Source: Sphingomonadales bacterium 32-65-25
GTDB lineage: Bacteria > Pseudomonadota > Alphaproteobacteria > Sphingomonadales > Sphingomonadaceae
Direction of reading: 5' to 3'
NCBI GenBank assembly: GCA_002280855.1
Contig: NCEU01000001.1
Coordinates: 496,001 to 560,000, forward strand
Length of the DNA: 64,000 nucleotides
In this document: positions 9,714 to 19,421 of the stretch, piece after piece
Position numbering within the stretch: position 1 is the stretch's first letter
How the letters are laid out: the number at the start of each line of letters is the position of its first letter
The notes under the pieces: model-generated
Databases searched by the model: none
Seen by the model: the letters and a program-made list of their open reading frames with translations, nothing else
Told to the model about the DNA's origin: nothing
Translations under genes and position numbers: made by a program

Positions 9714-9731
9714 GTGACGCTTCTGTTACAG
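9714..9731 (-). promoter_or_regulatory. Possible Pho box upstream of TonB receptor
   Basis: On the minus strand the 18 bp read CTGTAAC-AGAA-GCGTCAC, a 7-4-7 arrangement close to the PhoB consensus of two CTGTCAT-like units. It lies about 95 bp upstream of the receptor start. The second half-site begins GC rather than CT, so the match is imperfect. Confidence 0.3.
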
Positions 9732-9734
9732 CTT

Positions 9735-9803
9735 CATGGTCAGTTCATGACCATGGCGGGCAACGGCCCAGTTGGCCGCGAAGTGTTGCAGTGCAGCAAC
9801 ACT
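9735..9803. repeat. Two perfect palindromes upstream of TonB receptor
   Basis: The first is CATGGTCA-GTTCA-TGACCATG at 9735-9755; the second is AGTGTTGC-AGTGCA-GCAACACT at 9782-9803. Both have perfect 8-bp arms and sit between tRNA-Val and the receptor gene. They could be operators for the receptor or processing/termination structures; there is no T-run after either. Confidence 0.5.
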
Positions 9804-9843
9804 GCAGGACCCGCCTGAGATCAGGAAGACAATGGCGGCGGCG

Positions 9844-9918
9844 TGGTGGGCGCTGAGGGTTTCGAACCCCCGACCCTCTCGGTGTAAACGAGATGCTCTA
9901 CCGCTGAGCTAAGCGCCC
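9844..9918 (-). tRNA. tRNA-Val (anticodon UAC)
   Basis: Cloverleaf read on the minus strand: acceptor GGGCGCT/AGCGCCC, D arm GCTC...GAGC, anticodon stem TCTCG/CGAGA around loop TTTACAC giving anticodon TAC, T arm with TTCGAAA, discriminator A and an encoded CCA end (9844-9846). 75 nt including CCA. It decodes valine GUA and, by wobble, GUG. Confidence 0.96.
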
Positions 9919-9987
9919 AAGCCGCCGGTGAAGCCATTGGTTGCCCGCCCCTAGCCGCGCCGGGCCGTTCGTGCAACCTTGGCCGTA

Positions 9988-11445
9988 ATGGCCACACTCG
10001 ACACCACGCAAACCGCCGTTTTCATCGCGCTGACCATTGCCATGGCGCTGGCCACCATCTGGCAGGTGCGGCGCATGGGCCGCAAGCAGGGCGCGCGCTC
10101 TGCCGCCGCCGACAATCGCGAATATTTCCTCGCCGGCGGTGGGCTGACCTGGCCGTTCATTGCCGGCTCCATCACCCTCACCAACCTGTCCACCGATCAA
10201 CTGGTTGGCATGAACGGGCAGCAGATGCTGCTGCTGGCGTGGTGGGAACTTTCGGCCGTGGCCGGCCTCGCCATTCTCGCGTTGGTGTTCCTGCCGGTCT
10301 ATTATCGCGAGGGCTGCACCACCACGACCGAACTGCTGCAGAAACGCTATAACTCGCCAGCCTTGCGCGCCCTTGTTTCGGCGCTGTTCCTTGCCGGTAA
10401 TCTGCTCATCTACCTGCCGATCACGCTCTACACCGGCGCGCTGTTCCTGCGCACCGTCTCGGGCACCGATCTGCCGCTGCTGCCGCTGGCGGCCGTGCTG
10501 GGCGTGGCGGGCTCGCTTTATGCCATCCTTGGCGGACTGCGCGCCGTTGCCGTTTACGACACGATCGCCGGGGTGGGCGTGCTCGGATCGGCGCTGGCCA
10601 TTGTCTGGCTGGCACTGCAGGCCATCGGCTGGGATTTTTCCGGCATTCCGGCCGAACGGCTGACACTGGTTGGCGGCCCCGACAGCCCGATCCCGTGGCA
10701 CACCCTGCTCACCGGCATGATCTTCATCCAGACCTTTTATTGGTCCACCAACCAGAACATCACCCAACGCGCCATGGCCGCACCCAGCTTGCGCGAAGGC
10801 CAGAAGGGCGTGTTTGTCGCCGGCCTCATCCGGCTGTGCATCGTGCCGGCCATCGTCGTGCTGCCCGGCATCGCCAGCTACAAATTGTTCGGGCCCTTGG
10901 GGGACAGCGCCTATGGCCGCATCGTTGCTGATGTGATGCCCACCTGGGCCTCCGGCGCGTTTGCCGCCTTCATGGCGGCGGCCGTGCTCACGCACTACAC
11001 CTCGATCCTCAACAGCACGACGACGCTGTGGGTGTGCGACATCCACGAAGCCTATATCAACCGCAATCCCAATGTCGGCCGGCTCAACACATTCATCTCC
11101 TTGGGCTTCGTCGCCATCTCTATTGCGCTGGTACCGCTCTACAGCGGCGCGGCCTCGATCATCAACCTGGTGCAGCAGCTGAACGGCCTGCTTTCCATGC
11201 CGATCCTCGCTGCCTTTATCTGCGGGCTGCTGTTCAGCGGCATCCGTGCCAGCGCCGTCATGCTGGCGCTGGTTTTCGGCGTTGGGCTCTATGCCGTGTT
11301 CACCTGGGCATGGACGCCGACCCATTATATCCACCTGATGCTGGTGACGTTACTGGCCACGATCGCGGTGGCGCTGGCGATCAATCGCCTGATGGGCGGC
11401 ACGGCACGGTTGCGGCATCGCGCGGCTGCGGCCAATATGGCTTGA
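9988..11445 (+). CDS. SLC5-type sodium/solute symporter
   Basis: Inner-membrane transporter of 485 residues with about 13 hydrophobic helices. Family signs: REYFLAGGGLTWPFIAGSITLTNLSTDQLVG near residues 44-75, LQKRYNSPALRALVS and GGLRAVAVYDTIAG, all typical of the SSS (sodium:solute symporter) family that also contains YidK and mammalian sugar carriers. The ATG at 9988 is preferred; an in-frame TTG nine bases upstream is possible. It heads a rightward run of closely spaced genes reaching 14266. The solute is unknown; sugars or organic acids are typical for the family. Confidence 0.92.
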   Translation: MATLDTTQTAVFIALTIAMALATIWQVRRMGRKQGARSAAADNREYFLAGGGLTWPFIAGSITLTNLSTDQLVGMNGQQMLLLAWWELSAVAGLAILALVFLPVYYREGCTTTTELLQKRYNSPALRALVSALFLAGNLLIYLPITLYTGALFLRTVSGTDLPLLPLAAVLGVAGSLYAILGGLRAVAVYDTIAGVGVLGSALAIVWLALQAIGWDFSGIPAERLTLVGGPDSPIPWHTLLTGMIFIQTFYWSTNQNITQRAMAAPSLREGQKGVFVAGLIRLCIVPAIVVLPGIASYKLFGPLGDSAYGRIVADVMPTWASGAFAAFMAAAVLTHYTSILNSTTTLWVCDIHEAYINRNPNVGRLNTFISLGFVAISIALVPLYSGAASIINLVQQLNGLLSMPILAAFICGLLFSGIRASAVMLALVFGVGLYAVFTWAWTPTHYIHLMLVTLLATIAVALAINRLMGGTARLRHRAAAANMA

Positions 11446-11470
11446 CCGATTCACCGCTCACGAGGTTCGC

Positions 11471-11692
11471 ATGTTCACCCGCCTGTTTCTCGAACACCCG
11501 CGCGTCGTGAATGAAACCTATACCGAGCATATGGGCGCCGCCTTCGGCGTGGGCGGCCGCATGTTCTTCGCCAGCCTGAAATGCTTTGTCCACGGGCTGA
11601 TCCCCGGCCTGTACAAGACCGCCGGATCAGACGCGATCTGCGAACTGCACCGCCAGGTGGCACCGCGCAAATACGACCAGCCGACTTTCTGA
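11471..11692 (+). CDS. DUF6356 family small protein
   Basis: A 73-residue protein reading MFTRLFLEHPRVVNETYTEH at its start, then a Gly/Ala/Phe-rich hydrophobic helix (about 25-48) and the ending LHRQVAPRK. This matches the sphingomonad family DUF6356 as I remember it. It is probably a small membrane-associated protein of unknown role. The gene sits 25 bp after the symporter and 31 bp before the esterase, with an ACGAGG ribosome site. Confidence 0.8.
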   Translation: MFTRLFLEHPRVVNETYTEHMGAAFGVGGRMFFASLKCFVHGLIPGLYKTAGSDAICELHRQVAPRKYDQPTF

Positions 11693-11723
11693 TCGGCCGC
11701 AACAACTTGGGGGGATACACGCG

Positions 11724-12938
11724 ATGACCGATACCTTGGGGCTGTCGCCGGCCCGGCTTGCCCGGCTGGATTCGCATCTGGCGGAAAAATACATCGCCAC
11801 CCGCCGCCTGCCCTGCACCCTGTCGCTGATCGCCCGCCATGGCGAGATCGCCCATCTCCACACGCAGGGTCTTGCCGATGTCGAACGCGGCATCCCGGCC
11901 CGCGACGATACGATTTTCCGCATCTATTCGATGACCAAGCCGATCACCTCGGTGGCGCTGATGATGCTGGTCGAACAGGGCAAGATCGCGCTCGATGATC
12001 CGGTGGCGAAGTATATACCGGAATGGAAGAACCTCGGCGTGTTCGTCGCCGGCACCCACAAATTGGGCTTCCAGACGCGCCCCTGCACGCGCCCCATGCA
12101 GGTGGTCGATCTGTTTCGCCATACCGCCGGCCTTACCTATGGCTTCCAGCTGCGCACCAACGTCGATGAAGCCTATCGCCGCGAAAAGATCGGCGAGATC
12201 GAAAAGGCTGGCACGCTGGAATCCATGATCCAGGCGCTCGGCAAGCTGCCGCTGGAATTCTCGCCCGGCGACGCGTGGAATTATTCGGTGGCAACCGATG
12301 TGCTGGGCTGGTTGGTACAGGTGGTGAGCGGTCGCCCGTTCGAGCAGTTCCTGGCCGACGAAATTTTCGCACCGCTGGGCATGGTCGATACCGGCTTCCA
12401 CGTGCGTGAAGGCCAGCAGCACCGCTTCGCCGCCTGCTATCAGCCCGACAAGACCGGCACCATCACCCTCCAGGATGATCCCACCAAATCCTCCTACCTT
12501 ACCCCGCCAAGCTTCATCTCCGGCGGCGGCGGGCTGGTGTCGACCGCACATGATTATCTGCAGTTCTGCCGGATGCTGCTGAACGGCGGCACCCTGAATG
12601 GCCACCGCTTGATCAGCCGCAAAACCCTCGATCTGATGACCGCGAACCATCTGCCCGGCGGCGTCGACCTGCCGGCGATGAGCCGCAGCCTGTTTTCCGA
12701 AGCGGCTTATGATGGCGTTGGCTTCGGGCTGGGTTTCGCCACCAGCACAGCGGCCCACAAGACGCTGATGCCCGGCAGCAACGGCGATTATTTCTGGGGC
12801 GGCGCCGCCAGCACCTTCTTCTGGATCGATCCGGAGGAAGACCTGATCGGGATCTTCATGACCCAGCTCATCCCGTCCTCCACCTGGCCGGTGCGCAAGG
12901 AAATGCGCACCATGGTCTACGCCGCGCTGGATGATTGA
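11724..12938 (+). CDS. Serine hydrolase of the beta-lactamase/esterase fold
   Basis: A 404-residue class C beta-lactamase-like hydrolase without an obvious signal peptide. The SxxK motif is Ser69-M-T-Lys72 (RIYSMTKPITS), and the second motif is Tyr187-Ser-Val in WNYSVATD. The third motif region carries SGGGGLVSTAHDY and GFGLGFA, as in EstB-type esterases and the 'serine hydrolase' branch rather than true beta-lactamases. It likely hydrolyses small esters or amides in the cytosol. It follows DUF6356 by 31 bp behind a strong GGGGGG-type ribosome site and belongs to the same rightward run. Confidence 0.9.
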   Translation: MTDTLGLSPARLARLDSHLAEKYIATRRLPCTLSLIARHGEIAHLHTQGLADVERGIPARDDTIFRIYSMTKPITSVALMMLVEQGKIALDDPVAKYIPEWKNLGVFVAGTHKLGFQTRPCTRPMQVVDLFRHTAGLTYGFQLRTNVDEAYRREKIGEIEKAGTLESMIQALGKLPLEFSPGDAWNYSVATDVLGWLVQVVSGRPFEQFLADEIFAPLGMVDTGFHVREGQQHRFAACYQPDKTGTITLQDDPTKSSYLTPPSFISGGGGLVSTAHDYLQFCRMLLNGGTLNGHRLISRKTLDLMTANHLPGGVDLPAMSRSLFSEAAYDGVGFGLGFATSTAAHKTLMPGSNGDYFWGGAASTFFWIDPEEDLIGIFMTQLIPSSTWPVRKEMRTMVYAALDD

Positions 12939-12956
12939 TCAGACAAGGATAAAGCC

Positions 12957-13823
12957 ATGACCGATTATGTGCCGCCCAAAGTCTGGACGTGGGACAAGGA
13001 GTTCGGCGGCCGTTTCGCCAACATCAACCGGCCCATCGCCGGGCCGACGCAAGACAAGGCGCTGCCGGTCGGCAAGCACCCGTTCCAGCTTTACTCGCTC
13101 GGCACGCCCAACGGCGTCAAGGTGACGGTGATGCTGGAAGAGCTTCTCGCCCTCGGTCACACGGGCGCGGAATATGATGCCTGGCTGATCAACATCGGCG
13201 CCGGCGATCAGTTCGGCTCCGGCTTTGTCGATGTGAACCCGAACAGCAAGATCCCGGCGCTAGTGGATCATTCCACCAACCCGCCCACCCGCCTGTTCGA
13301 AAGCGGCGCCATGCTGCTGTATCTGGCGGAAAAATTCGGCGCCTTCCTGCCGGCAGACCATCACGCCCGCACCGAAGCCTTGTGCTGGCTGTTCTGGCAG
13401 ATGGGCTCTGCCCCCATTCTCGGCGGCGGCTTCGGCCATTTTTATGCCTATGCCCCCACCAAGCAGGAATATCCGATCAACCGCTTTGCCATGGAGGTGA
13501 AGCGGCAGATGGACGTGCTTGATCGCCACCTGGCCAGCAACGAGTATATGGCCGGCAGCGAATACAGCATCGCCGATATGGCGATCTGGCCTTGGTATGG
13601 CGCGATGAGCCTGGGCCTGCTCTATGAAGCCGGCGAGTTCCTGGAAGTGGCGGGCTATGCCAACGTCATCCGCTGGACCAAGCAGATCGGCGAGCGGCCG
13701 GCCGTGAAGCGCGGCCGCATGGTCAACCGCCCCTATGGCGAACCGTCGAGCCAGCTGCACGAGCGCCACGACGCCAGCGATTTCGACACGAAAACCCAGG
13801 ACAAGATTGGCAAACCCACGTGA
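12957..13823 (+). CDS. yghU: Glutathione-dependent disulfide-bond oxidoreductase, YghU type
   Basis: Nu-class glutathione transferase homologue of 288 residues. The N-terminus carries the YghU-specific extension (YVPPKVWTWDKEFGGRFANI NRPIAG region), followed by the thioredoxin-like domain (QLYSLGTPNGVKVTVMLEEL, NSKIPALVDH, FESGAMLLYLAEKFG) and an all-helical C-terminal domain with NRFAMEVKRQMDVLD and the N-capping YSIADMAIWPWYG. YghU binds two glutathiones and reduces disulfides or organic peroxides. It sits 18 bp after the esterase and overlaps the thioesterase gene downstream by a GTGA junction. Confidence 0.93.
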   Translation: MTDYVPPKVWTWDKEFGGRFANINRPIAGPTQDKALPVGKHPFQLYSLGTPNGVKVTVMLEELLALGHTGAEYDAWLINIGAGDQFGSGFVDVNPNSKIPALVDHSTNPPTRLFESGAMLLYLAEKFGAFLPADHHARTEALCWLFWQMGSAPILGGGFGHFYAYAPTKQEYPINRFAMEVKRQMDVLDRHLASNEYMAGSEYSIADMAIWPWYGAMSLGLLYEAGEFLEVAGYANVIRWTKQIGERPAVKRGRMVNRPYGEPSSQLHERHDASDFDTKTQDKIGKPT

Positions 13824-14266
13824 CCGAGGCCGCCGCATTTCCCCAACCGCCCGACACTGGCCCCGAAGGCTCCCTGCCCCACAGCCTCGCGCAGCGCCGC
13901 ATTGTCCGCTTTGAACCGGGCCATGCGGTGATCGAATATGAAGTGCTGCCGGCCATCTGCCATTCGGGCGGTGTCGCGCAGGGCGGCTTTGTCGCCGGCT
14001 GGATCGATGCTGCCATGGCGCACGCCGTGATGGCAAAATTCGGCGTCGAACGCGTGCCGATCAGCCTGGAGATCAAGGTCAGCTATTTCGCGCCGGCCAA
14101 TCCCGGCCGCGTTCTCGCCGAAGCCTGGATCGAGCGGGCGGGCGGGCGGACATTATTTGCCGAAGGCCGGTTAACCACGCTGGACGGCAAGATCCTGGCC
14201 AAGGCCAGCAGCACGATAACACTGATCGATGCCAACAAGGTGAAAGGCTCGATGACCGGCAATTGA
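13820..14266 (+). CDS. PaaI-type hotdog thioesterase
   Basis: A 148-residue single hotdog domain protein. GTG start overlapping the stop of yghU (GTGA). Family signs are HSGGVAQGGFVAGWIDAAMAHAV, the helix-capping region that corresponds to HGG motifs of PaaI proteins, and SLEIKVSYFAPANPGRVLAEAW. Acyl-CoA thioesterases of this type hydrolyse aromatic or medium-chain acyl-CoA. It is the last gene of the run that begins with the symporter; the next 200 bp hold only a promoter region for the following secreted protein. Confidence 0.85.
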   Translation: MTEAAAFPQPPDTGPEGSLPHSLAQRRIVRFEPGHAVIEYEVLPAICHSGGVAQGGFVAGWIDAAMAHAVMAKFGVERVPISLEIKVSYFAPANPGRVLAEAWIERAGGRTLFAEGRLTTLDGKILAKASSTITLIDANKVKGSMTGN

Positions 14267-14469
14267 AGCTGGCCCACGCCATTATTGGCACGCAAGCTGC
14301 TGATAAATTTCTGTTAATAAATCCGTTCGACAGCGCCAATTGAAGAGCGCACCATAACCCTACTGCGAGTCCCAAATTTTGCATTGGGCGCAATCCTGCC
14401 CCTGTATCCAAAACGCGGAACTGCAGGAAACGACAGCACATAAGTGACTGTCTTTTGGGGAGGAATAGC

Positions 14470-14922
14470 ATGAAAACATATGTTTTCGGGACACTGGCGC
14501 TTGTCTTGTTGACCAGCGCCAGCATCGTCAGCGCGCAAAGCTTTACCTATGTTTCCACGTCCAACGCGCCCACCACAACTGTGGGCGGCGCGGGGCCTGA
14601 TGGGCGGCCGTTCGGGGCTGCGGCCTGGTCGGGCACCAGTGAACTGATGATGGACGGCAAGAAGGTGATGTCGAACTTCACCTGCGTTGCCATGACCCAG
14701 CCGAACAATGCCAAGATCTTTGATCAGCACATGATGTGCAATGGCAGCGATTCCGGCGGCACCTGGACCTCGGCCTGGGGTTGCTCTGGCGTGCAGGCCA
14801 CCGGCATGGCGTGCTGGGGCCAGTTGCAGGGCCTGACCGGCAGCTATGCCAAACGCACAGGCGTCATCACCGGTTCGGGCAAGGGCACAATGCAAACCGG
14901 TTCCGGCCATTGGAACCCGTGA
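14470..14922 (+). CDS. Secreted protein of unknown function
   Basis: A 150-residue protein with a clear signal peptide (MKTYVFGTLALVLLTSASIVSA). I choose the ATG at 14470 because GGGGAGGAA lies 5-7 bp upstream; the TTG at 14455 is within the ribosome site. The mature part is small, polar and Gly/Thr/Ser rich with five Cys (FTC, MMC, WGC, MAC plus none in the tail) and ends in GTMQTGSGHWNP. It may be a small beta-barrel (calycin-like) periplasmic protein; no family is recognised with confidence. The gene stands alone, with an AT-richer 200-bp upstream region and a terminator downstream. Confidence 0.75.
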   Translation: MKTYVFGTLALVLLTSASIVSAQSFTYVSTSNAPTTTVGGAGPDGRPFGAAAWSGTSELMMDGKKVMSNFTCVAMTQPNNAKIFDQHMMCNGSDSGGTWTSAWGCSGVQATGMACWGQLQGLTGSYAKRTGVITGSGKGTMQTGSGHWNP

Positions 14923-14942
14923 TGATCTGGCGTTGAATTGCC

Positions 14943-14968
14943 GGGGCCGACGCTGCGGTGTCGGCCCC
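14943..14968. terminator. Hairpin between convergent genes
   Basis: Perfect 9-bp stem GGGGCCGAC/GTCGGCCCC with an 8-nt loop, ending one base before the stop codon of the minus-strand TonB-like gene. It has no long T-run, so termination strength is uncertain. Confidence 0.6.
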
Positions 14969-15712
14969 TCATTCGCCCGGCGGGGTGATCATGATCCGAA
15001 TGCTCACCCACGTCCCCACCTGATAATCGCCGTTCACCCGCGGCGGCTTCACGCGGAACTGCCAGGCGGCCTCGTTCACCGCATAGCCCATGCCGGAACC
15101 GGGTGATTCCCCGATCGGGCGGCAATCTTCCACCTTGAAGCGCGGCGCGGTGCGGCAGGCGATCAGGCCATAGGCGCTTGGCCCGGCATAACGCGCCTTG
15201 CGCAGATAGAAGGCGAGTTCCGCATCGGTTGGCTCACGCTGCCATTCGGCGGCATAGAGCTTTGATCCATCCGGCGCGACGCCCACCACCGCGCTGTCGG
15301 GCGGGCCGGCTTCGGCCATCTGCGCCGGCGCGCTGTCGGCAGACGGCACCTTGCTCAGATCAAAGTCTTTCAGCGCCGGATCGCCAAAGCTCCATTTGGC
15401 CGGCGGCGCATCATCAACGGTCACCATCGGCTTGGGCTGCGGATTGCTGGGGGCCTTCTGCGCCTTTTGTTGCTGCTGCGGTTTGGGCTGGGCGCGTTGC
15501 GGTGTGGGCGCGGCGACATTCACCGCCACCATGCTGGTTATGCCGGGTTTGCCCTTGGGCAGCGGCGGCGCGAGCAGCAACAGCAGCAGGATCAGGCCAA
15601 CATGCAGCGCGATCACCACCGCCAGCACCGGCACACGCCGCCGATCCGCCCACCAATTGCGCGGGCGGGCCAGAAATCCGGTCGGAACCGGGAAGGAGGC
15701 GGGGGCGTTCAC
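14969..15712 (-). CDS. TonB-like inner-membrane protein
   Basis: About 247 residues if translation starts at the GTG at 15712 (MNAPASFPVPTGFLARP); the frame runs open upstream into metH, so the exact start is uncertain. A single transmembrane helix (about 27-47, VPVLAVVIALHVGLILLLLLL) is followed by a Pro/Gln/Lys-rich linker (about 65-95) and a compact C-terminal domain. That architecture is TonB/TolA-like: an inner-membrane anchor, periplasm-spanning linker and C-terminal domain. The C-terminus ends YQVGTWVSIRIMITPPGE, which resembles the last strand of a TonB C-terminal domain, but the rest is diverged. It lies 53 bp downstream of metH on the same strand. Confidence 0.7.
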   Translation of the reverse strand: MNAPASFPVPTGFLARPRNWWADRRRVPVLAVVIALHVGLILLLLLLAPPLPKGKPGITSMVAVNVAAPTPQRAQPKPQQQQKAQKAPSNPQPKPMVTVDDAPPAKWSFGDPALKDFDLSKVPSADSAPAQMAEAGPPDSAVVGVAPDGSKLYAAEWQREPTDAELAFYLRKARYAGPSAYGLIACRTAPRFKVEDCRPIGESPGSGMGYAVNEAAWQFRVKPPRVNGDYQVGTWVSIRIMITPPGE

Positions 15713-15765
15713 TATCAGGGCGGTGGGCAGGGTTGCCTTCCATAGGCCGCCCCGGCCCTGCCCGG

Positions 15766-18375
15766 CTAGTCGAGATTTGGCCGCAGCAACTGGGTGGCGC
15801 GTTCGCGGCTCACGCCAAGGCGGCTGGCATAGTCCAGCAACTGGTCTTCCCCGATGCGAGCGACGCCGAAATAGGCGCTTTGCGGGTGCGCGAAGTAAAA
15901 GCCCGAAACGGCCGCCGTCGGCCACATGGCAAAACTGTCGGTCAGGGTGATGCCGGCGCGCTCTTCCACGCTCATCAGATCGAAGATGTGGGTTTTCAGG
16001 CTATGTTCCGGGCAGGCCGGATAGCCAGGCGCCGGGCGGATGCCGGTATAACGTTCGCGGATCAGATCATCGCACGACATCTTGTTGCCCTGCTCATGCC
16101 CCCAGATCTCGCGGCGCACCCGCTCGTGCAAATATTCGGCAAAGGCCTCGGCCAGGCGGTCGGCCAAGGCTTTGAGCAGGATATCATTGTAATCGTCGTG
16201 CGCAGCCTTGAAGCGCGCCAGTTGCGTATCGATGCCTTCGCCGGCCTGAACGGCAAAACAGCCGAGCCAGTCGGCCACCGGATGGATGAAATCCGCGAGG
16301 CACATGTTCGCCCGGCCATCCCGCTTGGCGATCTGCTGGCGCAGGAAGGGCAGCCGGGCCAGCGGCGCGGTGCGGCTTTCATCGCCGAACAGCACGACAT
16401 CATCGCCCTCGCGCCGCACCGGCCAGATGCTGATCACGCCCTTGGGGTGCAGCCACTCCTCCGTCACGATGCGCTTCAGCATCGCCTGTGCGTCGGCAAA
16501 CAGGCTGGTGGCGCTTTCGCCCACCACCGGATCAGTCAGGATCGCCGGGTAGTTGCCGTGCAGTTCCCAGGCGCGGAAGAAGGGGGTCCAATCGATATAG
16601 GGGATCAATGTTTCCACCCGCACATCATCGATGGTCATCGTGCCGGTGAAATTGGGCTTCACCGGCGGATACGCGGTGAAATCGGTCGCAAAGCCATTGG
16701 CCCGCGCTTGTTCCAGCGGCACCAGCGCCGATTGGCCACCGCCGGCGCGTTGAATGCGGATCTTTTCATATTCGGCCACCGTTTCAGCGACGAGCGCGTC
16801 TTTCAGCGTGTCCGAAACCAGCGTGCCGGCCACACCCACGGCGCGGCTGGCATCCAGCACATGCACCACTGGCCCTTCATAGGCCGGCGCGATCCTGAGC
16901 GCGGTGTGGACCCGGCTGGTCGTCGCCCCGCCGATCAGCAGCGGCATGGACATGCCCGCGCGCTGCATTTCGCTGGCGACATGCACCATTTCATCGAGGC
17001 TGGGCGTGATCAGGCCGGAAAGCCCGATCATGTCGGCATCATGCTTTACCGCGGCATCCAATATGGTCTGCGCCGGCACCATCACGCCGAGATCAATCAC
17101 CTCGAAATTGTTGCACTGCAGGACCACGCCGACGATATTCTTGCCGATATCATGCACATCGCCCTTCACGGTCGCCATGATGATGCGGCCCTTGGAGGAT
17201 GAACCCTCGGACTTTTCGGCTTCGATATAGGGCAGCAGGTGTGCCACCGCCTTCTTCATGACGCGGGCGGATTTCACCACCTGCGGCAGGAACATCTTGC
17301 CGCTGCCGAACAGATCGCCAACCACATTCATGCCCGCCATCAACGGGCCTTCGATCACCTCGATCGGCCGCGCCACGGTCAGCCGGGCTTCCTCGGTGTC
17401 CACTTCAACAAAGGCGTCCATGCCCTTCACCAGCGCATGTTCCAGCCGCTTTTCCACCGGCCATGTCCGCCACAATTCGGCAGCCGGATCGGCGGCCTTT
17501 TGCGGGCCGCCCTTGAACTTGTCGGCCACGGCCAGCAGCCGATCGGTCGAATCCGCGCGGCGGTTGAGCACCACGTCCTCGCACAGTTCGCGCAGCTCCG
17601 GATCGATGGCGTCATACACGTCCAGCTGCCCAGCGTTGACGATGCCCATGTCCATGCCGGCCTGGATGGCATGATACAGAAACACGCTGTGCATGGCCCG
17701 GCGCACCGGTTCGTTGCCGCGGAAGCTGAATGACAGGTTGGAAACGCCGCCGGAGATATGGGCGTGTGGGCAACGCTTGCGGATCTCGGCGCACGCCTGG
17801 ATGAAATCAACGCCGTAGTTGTTATGTTCCTCGATGCCCGTCGCCACCGCGAAAATGTTGGGATCGAAGATGATATCCTCCGGCGGGAAGCCGATGCCGG
17901 TGAGCAATTTGTAGGCGCGTTCACAGATCTCGATCTTGCGGGCAGCAGTGTCGGCTTGGCCCTGTTCGTCGAAGGCCATCACCACCACGGCGGCGCCATA
18001 ACGCAGGCACTTCTTCGCCTGAGCGAGGAACGGCGCCTCGCCTTCCTTCATGCTGATCGAATTGACGATGCCCTTGCCGGCCAGGCACTTCAGCCCGGCT
18101 TCGATCACCGTCCATTTCGAGGAATCGACCATCACCGGCACCCGCGCGATGTCCGGCTCGGCGGCGATCAGGTTCAGATAGGTGACCATGGCCGCTTCGC
18201 TGTCGAGCAGGCCTTCATCCATGTTGATGTCGATGATCTGGGCACCGTTTTCCACCTGCTGGCGCGCGACTTCCACGGCGGCCGTGTAATCGCCGTTCAG
18301 GATCAGTTTCTTGAACGCGGCCGATCCAGTGACGTTGGTGCGCTCACCGATGTTGATGAAGGATGCAGTCGTCAC
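15766..18375 (-). CDS. metH: Cobalamin-dependent methionine synthase, pterin/B12/activation part
   Basis: An 869-residue protein covering the folate-binding, cobalamin-binding and reactivation modules of MetH. Domains in order: pterin-binding barrel (about 5-260, [29 protein letters not shown]), cap and B12 domain with the base-off ligand His408 in [10 protein letters not shown], and the AdoMet activation domain (about 560-869, containing [13 protein letters not shown]). It transfers the methyl group of methyl-tetrahydrofolate via cobalamin to homocysteine. The homocysteine-binding module is not in this chain but in the gene just upstream, which it overlaps by ATGA. Two-polypeptide MetH is common in alphaproteobacteria; both chains should work together. 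Confidence 0.97.
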   Translation of the reverse strand: MTTASFINIGERTNVTGSAAFKKLILNGDYTAAVEVARQQVENGAQIIDINMDEGLLDSEAAMVTYLNLIAAEPDIARVPVMVDSSKWTVIEAGLKCLAGKGIVNSISMKEGEAPFLAQAKKCLRYGAAVVVMAFDEQGQADTAARKIEICERAYKLLTGIGFPPEDIIFDPNIFAVATGIEEHNNYGVDFIQACAEIRKRCPHAHISGGVSNLSFSFRGNEPVRRAMHSVFLYHAIQAGMDMGIVNAGQLDVYDAIDPELRELCEDVVLNRRADSTDRLLAVADKFKGGPQKAADPAAELWRTWPVEKRLEHALVKGMDAFVEVDTEEARLTVARPIEVIEGPLMAGMNVVGDLFGSGKMFLPQVVKSARVMKKAVAHLLPYIEAEKSEGSSSKGRIIMATVKGDVHDIGKNIVGVVLQCNNFEVIDLGVMVPAQTILDAAVKHDADMIGLSGLITPSLDEMVHVASEMQRAGMSMPLLIGGATTSRVHTALRIAPAYEGPVVHVLDASRAVGVAGTLVSDTLKDALVAETVAEYEKIRIQRAGGGQSALVPLEQARANGFATDFTAYPPVKPNFTGTMTIDDVRVETLIPYIDWTPFFRAWELHGNYPAILTDPVVGESATSLFADAQAMLKRIVTEEWLHPKGVISIWPVRREGDDVVLFGDESRTAPLARLPFLRQQIAKRDGRANMCLADFIHPVADWLGCFAVQAGEGIDTQLARFKAAHDDYNDILLKALADRLAEAFAEYLHERVRREIWGHEQGNKMSCDDLIRERYTGIRPAPGYPACPEHSLKTHIFDLMSVEERAGITLTDSFAMWPTAAVSGFYFAHPQSAYFGVARIGEDQLLDYASRLGVSRERATQLLRPNLD

Positions 18376-19421
18376 GCGGCAAACCTGTGGGCTTCAAGCC
18401 CGGTCAGATAAAGGGCCGTTTCGGGTTGGGGTATTACGCGCGGCGGCAGGCCAGCAACCTGGCGTGCCATCGCCGCAATATGCTCCGGCGTGTTGCCACA
18501 GCAGCCGCCAACGATGTTGACCAGGCCTTCATCGGCCCAGCCCCGGATGAAGCCCGCCGTCGTCTCCGGCTGCTCATCATATTCGCCCAGATCATTGGGC
18601 AGGCCGGCGTTGGGATAGGTCATGATCAGCGTGTCGGCTTGGCGGGCCAGCGCCTGCACGTGTGGCCGCAGTTCAGTGGCGCCAAAGGAGCAATTAAGCC
18701 CCACAGCCACCGGCTTCACATGGCGGATCGAGTGCCAGAAGGCCTCCACCGTCTGCCCGGAAAGGTTGCGACCGGACAGATCCGTGAGCGTCATCGACAA
18801 CATCACCGGCACGACCGAACCGCGCGCATCACCTGCTTCGGCCGCAGCAAAGGCGGCGGCCTTGGCGTTGAGCGTGTCGAACACGGTTTCAATCAGGATG
18901 AAATCCACCCCGCCTTCCAACAGCGCCTCGATCTGCTCGCGATACACGTCCTTCACCCCATCGAACGTCACTTCGCGATAGCCGGGGTCTGACACGCGCG
19001 GAGACAGTGACAGCGTCTTGTTGGTCGGCCCCAGCGAACCCGCCACCCAGCGCTGGATGCCATCGGCAGCGATCGCGGCGTCCACGCATTCGCGCATGAT
19101 GCGCGCGGCGGCCAGGTTGATCTCGCGCACCCGGTCTTCCATGCCGTAATCGGCCTGGCTGATGCGGTTGGCGTTGAAGGTGTTGGTGGCCAGCAGCCGG
19201 GCGCCCGCCGCGATATAGCGGTTGCAGATGCCGGCAATCGCATCAGGCCGCGTGAGGTTCAGGATGTCGTTGTTGCCCTTCTGATCATGATTGCTGGCGA
19301 TGTGGCCGGCATAATCAGCGGCGATTAGCCCCAGATTCTGGATGGCGGTGCCATAGGGGCCATCCTTCACGATGATGCCCTGCGCTGCGGCGGCCCGCAG
19401 GGATTCAGCAGCGCTGGTCAT
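18372..19421 (-). CDS. Homocysteine S-methyltransferase module of methionine synthase
   Basis: A 349-residue homocysteine-binding barrel equivalent to the N-terminal module of E. coli MetH. Zinc ligands are visible: Cys244 in GLNCSFGA and Cys307-Cys308 in [10 protein letters not shown]. Other signs are DGPYGTAIQ at the N-terminus and [20 protein letters not shown]. It overlaps the following metH gene by ATGA and follows metF by a similar overlap, so the order metF, homocysteine module, B12 module forms one translationally coupled operon. It supplies the substrate-binding half of methionine synthase. Confidence 0.95.
   Translation of the reverse strand: MTSAAESLRAAAAQGIIVKDGPYGTAIQNLGLIAADYAGHIASNHDQKGNNDILNLTRPDAIAGICNRYIAAGARLLATNTFNANRISQADYGMEDRVREINLAAARIMRECVDAAIAADGIQRWVAGSLGPTNKTLSLSPRVSDPGYREVTFDGVKDVYREQIEALLEGGVDFILIETVFDTLNAKAAAFAAAEAGDARGSVVPVMLSMTLTDLSGRNLSGQTVEAFWHSIRHVKPVAVGLNCSFGATELRPHVQALARQADTLIMTYPNAGLPNDLGEYDEQPETTAGFIRGWADEGLVNIVGGCCGNTPEHIAAMARQVAGLPPRVIPQPETALYLTGLEAHRFAA

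Noticed and set aside
11724..12938. Beta-lactam resistance enzyme
   Set aside because: It has the SxxK and Y-S-V layout of EstB-type esterases, no signal peptide and lies in a metabolic gene run, so a resistance role is not supported.
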